From contig NW_026947628.1 of NCBI RefSeq assembly GCF_034190915.1, forward strand, positions 248,001-312,000: 64,000 nt of DNA. The letters are read 5' to 3'. The DNA comes from Cavia porcellus (Eukaryota; Chordata; Mammalia; Rodentia; Caviidae). Made by a program: the position numbers and the translations under genes. Below the pieces are notes generated by a model. The model made no database searches and was not told the DNA's origin. It saw nothing but the letters and a program-made list of their open reading frames with translations. Positions within the stretch are counted from its first letter, which is position 1; every line of letters starts with the position of its first letter. Below are positions 1 to 13,640 of the stretch, piece by piece.

Positions 1-2448
1 CCCGCGATGTTTTTCAGAAACCTATCCTACATTGCCACTGCATGTTCCCAGACCTCCCCATGCTGACCACCCTGCGGTGCTTTTCTCCATCCTACATTGC
101 CACTCACTGCCTATCCTAATTCAGATCCTCCGATTCACCCCACCCCGTGATGTTTTTCTCACTCCTACTAGTGAATGTAATGTAACACACACCCATAAAA
201 TGCGCACCTCCCCGTGATGTTTTTCACACTCCTACTAGTGAATGTAATGTAACACACACCCATACAATGCGCACCACCCCGTGATGTTTTTCAGAATCCT
301 ATCCTACATTTCCACTGCATGTTCCCTGACCTTCCCATGCTGACCACCCCGTGGTGCTTTTCTCCATCCTACATTGCCACTCACTGCCTATCCTAATTCA
401 GACCCTCCGATTCACACCACCCCGTGATGTTTTTTTCACTCCTAGTAGTGAATGTAATGTAAAACACACCCATACAATGCGCACCACCCTGTGATGTTTT
501 TCTCACTCCTAGTAGTGAAGGTAATGTAACACACACCCATACAATGCGCACCACCACGTGATGTTTTTCTCACTCCTACTAGTGAATGTAATGTAACACA
601 CACCCATACAATGCGCACCACCCCGTGATGTTTTTCTCACTCCTACTACTGAAAGTAATGTAACACACACCCATACAATGCGCACCACCCCGTGATGTTT
701 TTCTCACTTCTACTAGTGAATGTAATGTAACACACAACCATACAATGCGCACCACCCCGTGATGTTTTTCTCACTCCTACTAGTGAATGTAATGTAACAC
801 ACACCCATACAATGCGCACCACCCCATGATGTTTTTCTCACTCCTACTAGTGAATGTAATGTAACACACACCCATACAATGCTCACCACCCAGTGATGTT
901 TTTCTCACTCCTACTAGTGAATGTAATGTAACAAACACCCATACAATGCGCACCACCCCGTGATGTTTTTCTCACTCCTACTAGTGAATGTAATGTAACA
1001 CACACACATAAAATGCGCACCACCCCGTGATGTTTTTCTCACTCCAACTAGTGAATGTAATGTAACACACACACATAAAATGGGCACCACCCCGTGATGT
1101 TTTTCTCACTCCTACTAGTGAATGTAATGTAACACACACCCATAAAATGCGCACCACCCCGTGATGTTTTTCTCACTCCTACTAGTGAATGTAATGTAAC
1201 ACACACCCATACAATGCGCACCACCCCGTGATGTTTTTCTCACACCTATTAGTGAATGTAATGTAACACACACCCATACAATGCGCACCACCCCGTGATG
1301 TTTTTCTCACTCTTACTAGTGAATCTAATGTAACACACACCCATACAATGCGCACCACCTCGTGATGTTTTTCTCACTCTTAGTAGTGAATGTAATGTAA
1401 CACACATCCATACAATTCGCACCACCCCGTGATGTTTTTCTCACTCCTACTAGTGAATGTAATGTAACACACACCCGTACAATGCGCACCACCCCGTGAT
1501 GTTTTTCTCACTCCTACTAGTGAATGTAATGTAACACACACCCATACAATGCGCACCACCCTGTGATGTTTTTCTCACTCCTACTAGTGAATCTAATGTA
1601 ACACACACCCATACAATGCGCACAACCCCGTGATGTTTTTCTCACTCCTACTAGTGAATCTAATGTAACACACACCCATACAATGCGCACCACCCCGTGA
1701 TGTTTTTCTCACTCCTACTAGTGAATGTAATGTACCACACACCCATACAATGAGCACCACCCCGTGATGTTTTTCTCACTCCTACTAGTGAATGTAATCT
1801 AACACACACCCATACAATGCGCACCACCCCGTGATGTTTTTCTCACTCCTACTTGTGAATCTAATGTAACACACACTCATACAATGCGGACCACCCCGCG
1901 ATGTTTTTCAGAAACCTATCCTACATTGCCACTGCATGTTCCCTGACCTCCCCATGCTTACCACCCCGTGGTGCTTTTCTCCATCCTACATTGCCACTCA
2001 CTGCCTATCCTAATTCAGACCATCCGATTCACACCACACCGTGATGTTTTTCTCACTCCTACTAATGAATGTAATGTAACACACACCCATACAATGCGCA
2101 CCACCCCGTGATGTTTTTCTCACTCCTACTAGTGAATGTAATGTAACACACACCCATACAATGCGCACCTCCCCGTGATGTTTTTCACACTCCTACTAGT
2201 GAATGTAATGTAACACACACCCATACAATGCGCACCACCCCGTGATGTTTTTCAGAAACCTATCCTACATTGCCACTGCATGTTCCCTGACCTCCCCATG
2301 CTGACCACCACGCGGTGCTTTTCTCCATCCTACATTGCCACTCACTGCCTATCCTAATTCAGACCCTCCGATTCACACCACCCCGTGATGTTTTTCTCAC
2401 TGCTACTAGTGAATGTAATGTAACACACACCCATACAATGCGCATCAC
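1..2448 (+). repeat. First copy of a 2448-bp tandem block
   Basis: BC dimers start at 4, 281, 1898 and 2242, separated by 2, 22 and 3 A monomers, with 1 A before the next at 2452. Bases 1 to about 1740 align with 2449 to about 4188 at a constant offset of 2448, including rare markers such as ACTACTGAAAG (651 and 3099) and GTACCACAC (about 1731 and 4179). The block's left end is cut by the window edge. The dimer at 1898 is type T1 (GTGGTG in C, GACCATCC), preceded by the A variant ACTTGTGAATC with CACTCATACAATGCGG, a pairing that recurs across the window. Confidence 0.9.
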
Positions 2449-4190
2449 CCCGCGATGTTTTTCAGAAACCTATCCTACATTGCCACTGCATGTTCCCAGA
2501 CCTCCCCATGCTGACCACCCCGCGGTGCTTTTCTCCATCCTACATTGCCACTCACTGCCTATCCTAATTCAGATCCTCCGATTCACCCCACCCCGTGATG
2601 TTTTTCTCACTCCTACTAGTGAATGTAATGTAACACACACCCATAAAATGCGCACCTCCCCGTGATGTTTTTCACACTCCTACTAGTGAATGTAATGTAA
2701 CACACACCCATACAATGCGCACCACCCCGGGATGCTTTTCAGAAACCTATCCTACATTTCCACTGCATGTTCCCTGACCTTCCCATGCTGACCACCCCGT
2801 GGTGCTTTTCTCCATCCTACATTGCCACTCACTGCCTATCCTAATTCAGACCCTCCGATTCACACCACCCCGTGATGTTTTTTTCACTCCTAGTAGAGAA
2901 TGTAATGTAAAACACACCCATACAATGCGCACCACCCTGTGATGTTTTTCTCACTCCTAGTAGTGAAGGTAATGTAACACACACCCATACAATGCGCACC
3001 ACCCCGTGATGTTTTTCTCACTCCTACTAGTGAATGTAATGTAACACACACCCATACAATGTGCACCACCCCGTGATGTTTTTCTCACTCCTACTACTGA
3101 AAGTAATGTAACACACACCCATACAATGCGCACCACCCCGTGATGTTTTTCTCACTCCTACTAGTGAATGTAATGTAACACACAACCATACAATGCGCAC
3201 CACCCCGTGATGTTTTTCTCACTCCTACTAGTGAATGTAATGTAACACACACCCATACAATGCGCACCACCCCATGATGTTTTTCTCACTCCTACTAGTG
3301 AATGTAATGTAACACACACCCATACAATGCTCACCACCCAGTGATGTTTTTCTCACTCCTACTAGTGAATGTAATGTAACAAACACCCATACAATGCGCA
3401 CCACCCCGTGATGTTTTTCTCACTCCTAATAGTGAATGTAATGTAACACACACACATAAAATGCGCACCACCCCGTGATGTTTTTCTCACTCCAACTAGT
3501 GAATGTAATGTAACACACACACATAAAATGGGCACCACCCCGTGATGTTTTTCTCACTCCTACTAGTGAATGTAATGTAACACACACCCATAAAATGCGC
3601 ACCACCCCGTGATGTTTTTCTCACTCCTACTAGTGAATGTAATGTAACACACACCCATACAATGCGCACCACCCCGTGATGTTTTTCTCACACCTATTAG
3701 TGAATGTAATGTAACACACACCCATACAATGCGCACCACCCCGTGATGTTTTTCTCACTCTTACTAGTGAATCTAATGTAACACACACCCATACAATGCG
3801 CACCACCTCGTGATGTTTTTCTCACTCTTAGTAGTGAATGTAATGTAACACACATCCATACAATTCGCACCACCCCGTGATGTTTTTCTCACTCCTACTA
3901 GTGAATGTAATGTAACACACACCCGTACAATGCGCACCACCCCGTGATGTTTTTCTCACTCCTACTAGTGAATGTAATGTAACACACACCCATACAATGC
4001 GCACCACCCTGTGATGTTTTTCTCACTCCTACTAGTGAATCTAATGTAACACACACCCATACAATGCGCACAACCCCGTGATGTTTTTCTCACTCCTACT
4101 AGTGAATCTAATGTAACACACACCCATACAATGCGCACCACCCCGTGATGTTTTTCTCACTCCTACTAGTGAATGTAATGTACCACACAC
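2449..4190 (+). repeat. Second copy of the 2448-bp tandem block
   Basis: BC dimers start at 2452 and 2729, followed by 26 A monomers up to 4614. It differs from the first copy by scattered substitutions, for example TAGTAGAG at about 2893, CTAATAG at about 3428, GTGCACC at about 3061, and GGGATGCTTTTC instead of GTGATGTTTTTC at 2729. Similarity stops near 4190, where the first copy continues with ATGAGCACC and GTAATCTAAC and this copy has ordinary A monomers. Confidence 0.88.
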
Positions 4191-7100
4191 CCATACAATG
4201 CGCACCACCCCGTGATGTTTTTCTCACTCCTACTAGTGAATGTAATGTAACACACACCCATACAATGCGCACCACCCCGTGATGTTTTTCTCACTCCTAC
4301 TAGTGAATCTAATGTAACACACACCCATACAATGCGCACCACCCCGTGATGTTTTTCTCACTCCTACTAGTGTTTCTAATGTAACACACACCCATACAAT
4401 GCGCACCACCCCGTGATGTTTTTCTCACTCCTACTAGTGAATGTAATGTAACACACACCCATACAATGCGCACCACCCCTTGATATTTTTCTCACTCCTA
4501 CTAGTGAATCTAATGTAACACACACCCATACAATGCGCACCACCCCGTGATGCTTTTCTCACTCCTACTAGTGAATCTAATGTAACACACACCCATACAA
4601 TGCACACCACCCCGCGGTGTTTTTCAGAAACCTATCCTACATTGCCACTGCATTTTAACTGACCTCCCCATGCTGACCACCCCGCGGTGCTTTTCTCCAT
4701 CCTACATTGCCACTCACTGCCTATGCTAATTCAGACCCTCCGATTCACACCACCCCGTGATGTTTTTCTCACTCCTACTAGTGAATGTCATGTAACACAC
4801 ACCCATACAATGCGCACCACCCCGTGATGTTTTTCTCACTCCTACTAGTGAATGTAATGTAACACACACCCATACAATGCGCACCACCCCGTGATGCTTT
4901 TCTCACTCCTACTAGTGAATGTAATGTAACACACACCCATACAATGCGCACCACCCCGTGATGTTTTTCTCACTCCTACTAGTGAATGTAATGTAACACA
5001 CAGCCATACAATACGCACCACCCCGTGATGTTTTTCTCACTCCTACTAGTGAATCTAATGTAACACACACCCATACAATGCGCACCACCCCGTGATGTTT
5101 TTCTCACTCCTACTAGTGAATCTAATGTAACACACACACATACAATGCGCACCACCCCGTGATGTTTTTCTCACTCCTACTAGTGAATCTAATGTAACAC
5201 ACCCCCATACAATGCGCACCACCCCTTGATGTTTTTCTCACTCCTACTAGTGAATGTAGTGTAACACACACCCATACAATGCTCACCACCCAGTGATGTT
5301 TTTCTCACTCCTACTAGTGAATCTAATGTAACACACACCCATACAATGCGCACCACCCCGTGATGTTTTTCTCACTCCTACTAGTGAATGTAATGTAACA
5401 CACACACATAAAATGTGCACCACCCCGTGATGTTTTTCTCACTCCTACTAGTGAATGTAATGTAACACACACACATAAAATGCGCACCACCCCGTGATGT
5501 TTTTCTCACTCCTACTAGTGAATGTAATGTAACACACACCCATAAAATGCGCACCACCTCGTGATGTTTTTCTCACACCTATTAGTGAATGTAATGTAAC
5601 ACACACCCATACAATGCGCACCACCCCGTGATGTTTTTCTCACACCTATTAGTGAATGTAATGTAACACACACCCATACAATGCGCACAACCCCGTGATG
5701 TTTTTCTCACTCCTACTAGTGAATCTAATGTAACACACACCCATACAATGCGCACCACCTCGTGATGTTTTTCTCACTCTTAGTAGTGAATGTAATGTAA
5801 CACGCATCCATACAATTCGCACCACCCCGTGATGTTTTTCTCACTCCTACTAGTGAATGTAATGTAACACACACCCGTACAATGTGCACCACCCCGTGAT
5901 GTTTTTCTCACTCCTACTAGTGAATGTAATGTAACACACACCCATACAATGCGCACCACCCCGTGATGTTTTTCTCACTCCTACTAGTGAATGTAATGTA
6001 ACACACACCCATACAATGCGCACAACCCCGTGATGTTTTTCTCACTCCTACTAGTGAATCTAATGTAACACACACCCATACAATGCGCACCACCCCGTGA
6101 TGTTTTTCTCACTCCTACTAGTGAATGTAATGTAACACACACCCATACAATGAGCACCACCCCGTGATGTTTTTCTCACTCCTACTAGTGAATGTAATCT
6201 AACACACACCCATACAATTCGCACCACCCCGTGATGTTTTTCTCACTCCTACTAGTGAATGTAATGTAACACACACCCGTACAATGTGCACCACCCCGTG
6301 ATGTTTTTCTCACTCCTACTAGTGAATGTAATGTAACACACACCCATACAATGCGCACCACCCCGTGATGTTTTTCTCACTCCTACTAGTGAATGTAATG
6401 TAACACACACCCATACAATGCGCACCACCCCGTGATGTTTTTCTCACTCCTACTAGTGAATCTAATGTAACACACACCCATACAATGCGCACCACCCCGT
6501 GATGTTTTTCTCACTCCTACTAGTGAATCTAATGTAACACACACCCATACAATGCGCACCACCCCGTGATGTTTTTCTCACTCCTACTAGTGAATCTAAT
6601 GTAACACACACCCATACAATGCACACCACCCCGCGGTGTTTTTCAGAAACCTATCCTACATTGCCACTGCATGTTCCCTGACCTCCCCATGCTTACCACC
6701 CCGTGGTGCTTTTCTCCATCCTACATTGCCACTCACTGCCTATCCTAATTCAGACCATCCGATTCACACCACACCGTGATGTTTTTCTCACTCCTACTAG
6801 TGAATGTAATGTAACACACACCCATACAATGCGCACCACCCGTGATGTTTTTCTCACTCCTACTAGTGAATGTAATGTAACACACACCCATACAATGCGC
6901 ACCACCCCGTGATGTTTTTCTCACTCCTACTAGTGAATGTAATCTAACACACACCCACACAATGCACACCACCCCGTGATGTTTTTCTCACTCCTACTAG
7001 TGAATGTAATGTAACACACACCCATACAATGCGCACCACCCCGTGATGTTTTTCTCACTCCTATTAGTGAATGTAATGTAACACACACCCATACAATGCG

Positions 7101-8605
7101 CACCACCCCGTGATGTTTTTCTCACTCCTACTAGTGAATGTAATGTAACACACACCCATACAATGCGCACCACCCCGTGATGTTTTTCTCACTCCTATTA
7201 GTGAATGTAATGTAACACACACCCATACAATGCGCACCACCCCGTGATGTTTTTCTCACTCCTACTAGTGAATCAAATGTAACACACACCCATACAATGC
7301 GCACCACCCCGTGATGTTTTTCTCACTCCTAGTAGTGAATGTAATGTAACACACACCCATACAATGCGCATCACCCCGTGATGTTTTTCTCACTCCTACT
7401 AGTGAATCTAATGTAACACACACCCATACAATGCGCACCACCCCGTGATGTTTTTCTCACTCCTACTAGTGAATCTAATGTAACACACACCCATACAATG
7501 CGCACCACCCCGTGATGTTTTTCTCACTCCTACTAGTGAATCTAATGTAACACACACCCATACAATGCACACCACCCCGCGGTGTTTTTCAGAAACCTAT
7601 CCTACATTGCCACTGCATGTTCCCTGACCTCCCCATGCTAACCACCCCGCGGTGCTTTTCTCCATCCTACATTGCCACTCACTGCCTATCCTAATTCAGA
7701 CCCTCCGATTCACACCACCCCGTGATGTTTTTCTCACTCCTACTAGTGAATGTCATGTAACACACACCCATACAATGCGCACCACCCCGTGATGTTTTTC
7801 TCACTCCTACTAGTGAATGTAATGTAACACACACCCATACAATGCGCACCACCCCGTGATGCTTTTCTCACTCCTACTAGTGAATGTAATGTAACACACA
7901 CCCATACAATGCGCACCACCCCGTGATGTTTTTCTCATTCCTACTAGTGAATGTAATGTAACACACACCCATACAATGCGCACCACCCCGTGATGTTTTT
8001 CTCACTCCTACTAGTGAATCTAATGTAACACACACCCATACAATGCGCACCACCCCGTGATGTTTTTCTCACTCCTACTAGTGAATCTAATGTAACACAC
8101 ACCCATACAATGCGCACCACCCCGTGATGTTTTTCTCACTCCTACTAGTGAATGTAATGTAACACACACCCATACAATGCGCACCACCCCTTGATATTTT
8201 TCTCACTCCTACTAGTGAATCTAATGTAACACACACCCATACAATGCGCACCACCCCGTGATGTTTTTCTCACTCCTACTAGTGAATCTAATGTAACACA
8301 CAACCATACAATGCACACCACCCCGCGGTGTTTTTCAGAAACCTATCCTACATTGCCACTGCATTTTCCCTGACCTCCCCATGCTGACCACCCCGCGGTG
8401 CTTTTCTCCATCCTACATTGCCACTCACTGCCTATCCTAATTCAGACCCTCCGAATCACACCACCCCGTGATGTTTTTCTCACTCCTACTAGTGAATGTC
8501 ATGTAACACACACCCATACAATGCGCACCACCCCGTGATGCTTTTCTCACTCCTACTAGTGAATGTAATGTAACACACACCCATACAATGCGCACCACCC
8601 CGTGA
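4191..8605 (+). repeat. Irregular array section with long A runs
   Basis: BC dimers start at 4614, 6633, 7579 and 8325, separated by 28, 12 and 9 A monomers. Dimers at 4614, 7579 and 8325 are type T2: the B start is GCGGTG, preceded by ATGCACACC, and the following A carries GAATGTCATG. The 4614 copy has the unusual GCATTTTAACTGACC. The A run at 6776-7578 has one 66-bp member (CACCACCCGTG near 6837, one C lost). Several A variants here (GTACAATGTGC, ATCCATACAATTCGC, CACACATAAAATG) also occur at 8.6-11.2 kb in the same order, so the two sections are related. Confidence 0.88.
6633..6775 (+). repeat. Hybrid T2/T1 BC dimer
   Basis: The B half starts GCGGTG and follows ATGCACACC, as in T2 dimers. 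The rest has GCTTACC, a GTGGTG start to C, GACCATCCG and CACACCGTG, as in T1 dimers. All other T1 dimers begin GCGATG and follow the ACTTGTGAATC variant. It is best read as a recombinant between the two types, with the switch inside B. Confidence 0.75.
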
Positions 8606-9878
8606 TGTTTTTCTCACTCCTACTAGTGAATGTAATGTAACACACAGCCATACAATACGCACCACCCCGTGATGTTTTTCTCACTCCTACAAGTGAATCT
8701 AATGTAACAGACACCCATACAATGCGCACCACCCCGTGATGTTTTTCTCACTCCTACTAGTGAATCTAATGTAACACACACCCATACAATGCGCACCACC
8801 CCGTGATGTTTTTCTCACTCCTACTAGTGAATCTAATGTAACACACACCCATACAATGCGCACCACCCCTTGATGTTTTTCTCACTCCTACTAGTGAATG
8901 TAATGTAACACACACCCATACAATGCTCACCACCCAGTGATGTTTTTCTCACTCCTACTAGTGAATGTAATGTAACACACACCCATACAATGCGCACCAC
9001 CCCGTGATGTTTTTCTCACTCCTACTAGTGAATGTAATGTAACACACACACATAAAATGCGCACCACCCCGTGATGTTTTTCTCACTCCTACTAGTGAAT
9101 GTAATGTAACACACACACATAAAATGCGCACCACCCCGTGATGTTTTTCTCACTCCTACTAGTGAATGTAATGTAACACACACCCATAAAATGCACACCA
9201 CCCCGTGATGTTTTTCTCACCCCTATTAGTGAATGTAATGTAACACACACCCATACAATGCGCACCACCCCGTGATGTTTTTCTCACACCTATTAGTGAA
9301 TGTAATGTAACACACACCCATACAATGCGCACAACCCCGTGATGTTTTTCTCACTCCTACTAGTGAATCTAATGTAACACACACCCATACAATGCGCACC
9401 ACCTCGTGATGTTTTTCTCACTCTTAGTAGTGAATGTAATGTAACACACATCCATACAATTCGCACCACCCCGTGATGTTTTTCTCACTCCTACTAGTGA
9501 ATGTAATGTAACACACACCCGTACAATTCGCACCACCCCGTGATGTTTTTCTCACTCCTACTAGTGAATGTAATGTAACACACACCCATACAATGCGCAC
9601 CACCCCGTGATGTTTTTGTCACTCCTGCTAGTGAATGTAATGTAACACACACCCATACAATGCGCACAACCCCGTGATGTTTTTCTCACTCCTACTAGTG
9701 GATCTAATGTAACACACACCCATACAATGCGCACCACCCCGTGATGTTTTTCTCACTCCTACTAGTGAATGTAATGTACCACACACCCATACAATGAGCA
9801 CCACCCCGTGATGTTTTTCTCACTCCTACTAGTGAATGTAATGTAACACACACCCATACAATGCGCACCACCCCGTGA
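8606..9878 (+). repeat. First copy of a 1273-bp (19 A) tandem block
   Basis: This stretch is A monomers only. It contains rare marks in order: CACACAGCCATACAATACGC, CTACAAGTGAATC with AACAGACACCC (8691), CACACATAAAATG twice, CCCCTATTAG, ATCCATACAATTCGC and GTACCACACACC (9777). The same series returns 1273 bp later. The edges are approximate because both sides are A monomers. Confidence 0.87.
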
Positions 9879-11151
9879 TGTTTTTCTCACTCCTACTAGT
9901 GAATGTAATGTAACACACAGCCATACAATACGCACCACCCCGTGATGTTTTTCTCACTCCTACAAGTGAATCTAATGTAACAGACACCCATACAATGCGC
10001 ACCACCCCGTGATGTTTTTCTCACTCCTACTAGTGAATCTAATGTAACACACACCCATACAATGCGCACCACCCCGTGATGTTTTTCTCACTCCTACTAG
10101 TGAATCTAATGTAACACACACCCATACAATGCGCACCACCCCTTGATGTTTTTCTCACTCCTACTAGTGAATGTAATGTAACACACACCCATACAATGCT
10201 CACCACCCAGTGATGTTTTTCTCACTCCTACTAGTGAATGTAATGTAACACACACCCATACAATGCGCACCACCCCGTGATGTTTTTCTCACTCCTACTA
10301 GTGAATGTAATGTAACACACACACATAAAATGAGCACCACCCCGTGATGTTTTTCTCACTCCTACTAGTGAATGTAATGTAACACACACACATAAAATGC
10401 GCACCACCCCGTGATGTTTTTCTCACTCCTACTAGTGAATGTAATGTAACACACACCCGAAAAATGCACACCACCCCGTGATGTTTTTCTCACCCCTATT
10501 AGTGAATGTAATGTAACACACACCCATACAATGCGCACCACCCCGTGATGTTTTTCTCACACCTATTAGTGAATGTAATGTAACACACACCCATACAATG
10601 CGCACAACCCCGTGATGTTTTTCTCACTCCTACTAGTGAATCTAATGTAACACACACCCATACAATGCGCACCACCTCGTGATGTTTTTCTCACTCTTAG
10701 TAGTGAATGTAATGTAACACACATCCATACAATTCGCACCACCCCGTGATGTTTTTCTCACTCCTACTAGTGAATGTAATGTAACACACACCCGTACAAT
10801 TCGCACCACCCCGTGATGTTTTTCTCACTCCTACTAGTGAATGTAATGTAACACACACGCATACAATGCGCACCACCCCGTGATGTTTTTCTCACTCCTG
10901 CTAGTGAATGTAATGTAACACACACCCATACAATGCGCACAACCCCGTGATGTTTTTCTCACTCCTACTAGTGAATCTAATGTAACACACACCCATACAA
11001 TGCGCACCACCCCGTGATGTTTTTCTCACTCCTACTAGTGAATGTAATGTACCACACACCCATACAATGAGCACCACCCCGTGATGTTTTTCTCACTCCT
11101 ACTAGTGAATATAATCTAACACACACCCATACAATGCGCACCACCCCGTGA
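9879..11151 (+). repeat. Second copy of the 1273-bp (19 A) tandem block
   Basis: Markers AAGTGAATC with CAGACACCC at 9964 and GTACCACAC near 11050 lie exactly 1273 bp (19 x 67) after their partners. Differences are few, for example CCCGAAAAATG near 10457 and CACGCATACAATG near 10857. The duplication makes the 41-monomer A run between dimers 8325 and 11215 the longest in the window. Confidence 0.87.
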
Positions 11152-13640
11152 TGTTTTTCTCACTCCTACTTGTGAATCTAATGTAACACACACTCATACA
11201 ATGCGGACCACCCCGCGATGTTTTTCAGAAACCTATCCTACATTGCCACTGCATGTTCCCTGACCTCCCCATGCTTACCACCCCGTGGTGCTTTTCTCCA
11301 TCCTACATTGCCACTCACTGCCTATGCTAATTCAGACCATCCGATTCACACCACACCGTGATGTTTTTCTCACTCCTACTAGTGAATGTAATGTAACACA
11401 CACCCATACAATGCGCACCACCCCGTGATGTTTTTCTCACTCCTACTAGTGAATATAATGTAACACACACCCATACAATGCGCACCACCCCGTGATGTTT
11501 TTCTCACTCCTACTAGTGAATGTAATCTAACACACACCCACACAATGCACACCACCCCGTGATGTTTTTCTCACTCCTACTAGTGAATGTAATGTAACAC
11601 ACACCCATACAATGCGCACCACCCCGTGATATTTTTCTCACTCCTATTAGTGAATGTAATGTAACACACACCCATACAATGCGCACCACCCCGTGATGTT
11701 TTTCTCACTCCTACTAGTGAATCTAATGTAACACACACCCATACAATGCGCACCACCCCGTGATGTTTTTCTCACTGCTAGTAGTGAATGTAATGTAACA
11801 CACACCCATACAATGCGCATCACCCCGTGATGTTTTTCTCACTCCTACTAGTGAATCTAATGTAACACACACCCATACAATGCGCACCACCCCGTGATGT
11901 TTTTCTCACTCCTACTAGTGAATCTAATGTAACACACACCCATACAATGCGCACCACCCCGTGATGTTTTTCTCACTCCTACTAGTGAATCTAATGTAAC
12001 ACACACCCATACAATGCACACCACCCCGCGTTGTTTTTCAGAAACCTATCCTACATTGCCACTGCATTTTCCCTGACCTCCCCATGCTGACCACCCCGCG
12101 GTGCTTTTCTCCATCCTACATTGCCACTCACTGCCTATCCTAATTCAGACCCTCCGATTCACACCACCCCGTGATGTATTTCTCACTCCTACTAGTGAAT
12201 GTCATGTAACACACACCCATACAATGCGCACCACCCCGTGATGTTTTTCTCACTCCTACTAGTGAATGTAATGTAACACACACCCATACAATGCGCCCCA
12301 CCCCGTGATGCTTTTCTCACTCCTACTAGTGAATGTAATGTAACACACACCCATACAATGCACACCACCCCGTGATGTTTTTCTCACTCCTACTAGTGAA
12401 TGTAAGGTAACACACAGCCATACAATACGCACCACCCCGTGATGTTTTTCTCACTCCTACTAGTGAATCTAATGTAACACACACCCATAAAATGCGCACC
12501 ACCCCGTGATGTTTTTCTCACTCCTACTAGTGAATCTAATGTAACACACACCCATACAATGCGCACCACCCCGTGATGTTTTTCTCACTCCTACTAGTGA
12601 ATCTAATGTAACACACACCCATACAATGCGCACCACCCCGTGATGTTTTTCTCACTCCTACTAGTGAATGTAATGTAACACACACCCATACAATGCGCAC
12701 CACCCCGTGATGTTTTTCTCACTCCTACTAGTGAATGTAATGTAACACACACCCATACAATGCGCACCACCCCGTGATGTTTTTCTCACTCCTACTAGTG
12801 AATGTAATGTAACACACACCCATACAATGCACACCACCCCGTGATGTTTTTCTCACTCCTACTAGTGAATGTAATGTAACACACACCCATACAATGCGCA
12901 CCACACCGTGATGTTTTTCTCACTCCTACTAGTGAATCTAATGTAACACACACCCATACAATGCGCACCACCCCGTGATGTTTTTCTCACTCCTACTAGT
13001 GAATGTAATGTAACACACACCCATAAAATGCGCACCACCCCGTGATGTTTTTCTCACTCCTACTAGTGAATCTAATGTAACACACACCCATACAATGCGC
13101 ACCACCCCGTGATGTTTTTCTCACTCCTACTAGTGAATCTAATGTAACACACACCCATACAATGTGCACCTCCCCGCGATGTTTTTCAGAAACCTATCCT
13201 ACATTGCCACTGCATGTTCCCTGACCTCCCCATGCTGACCACCCCGCGGTGCTTTTCTCCATCCTACATTGCCACTCACTGCCTATCCTAATTCAGACCC
13301 TCCGATTCACACCACCCCGTGATGTTTTTCTCACTCCTACTAGTGAATGTACTATAACACACACCCATACAATGCACACCACCCCGTGACGTTTTTCTCA
13401 CTCCTACTAGTGAATGTAATGTAACACACACCCATACAATGCGCACCACCCCGCGATGTTTTTCAGAACCCTATCCTACATTGCCACTGCATGTTCCCTG
13501 ACCTCCCCATGCTGACCACCCCGCGGTGCTTTTCTCCATCCTACATTGCCACTCACTGCCTATCCTACTTCAGACCCTCCGATTCACACCACCCCGTGAT
13601 GTTTTTCTCACTGCTACTAGTGAATGTAATGTAACACACA
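11152..13640 (+). repeat. First copy of the four-dimer unit (2984-bp period)
   Basis: BC dimers start at 11215 (T1), 12028 (T2), 13176 (T3) and 13453 (T4), separated by 10, 15 and 2 A monomers, with 9 A to the next T1 at 14199. T3 is recognised by the following A with GAATGTACTATAACAC, and T4 by CTCACTGCTACTAG in the following A. The repeated block begins upstream, since CTCTTAGTAGTG at 10697 matches 13681. The 12028 dimer starts GCGTTG, unlike its later copy at 15012, which starts GCGGTG. Confidence 0.88.

Noticed and set aside
4..146. BC dimers as insertions of a transposon or of unrelated DNA
   Set aside because: B and C share both ends and a central word with A and keep the monomer register. 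There are no target-site duplications, inverted repeats or coding capacity. They are diverged monomers.
2315..2665. Recurrent 116-codon open frame on the + strand (also at 16510, 19368, 20534, 23392, 27475, 30333, 46026, 51250 and 56806)
   Set aside because: It is the C-A-B-C-A part of the repeat read through. It opens at a GTG inside the start of C, ends at the TGA in the next GTGATG, and recurs only where two BC dimers are one A apart. It has no ATG start, no domain and no codon-type conservation.
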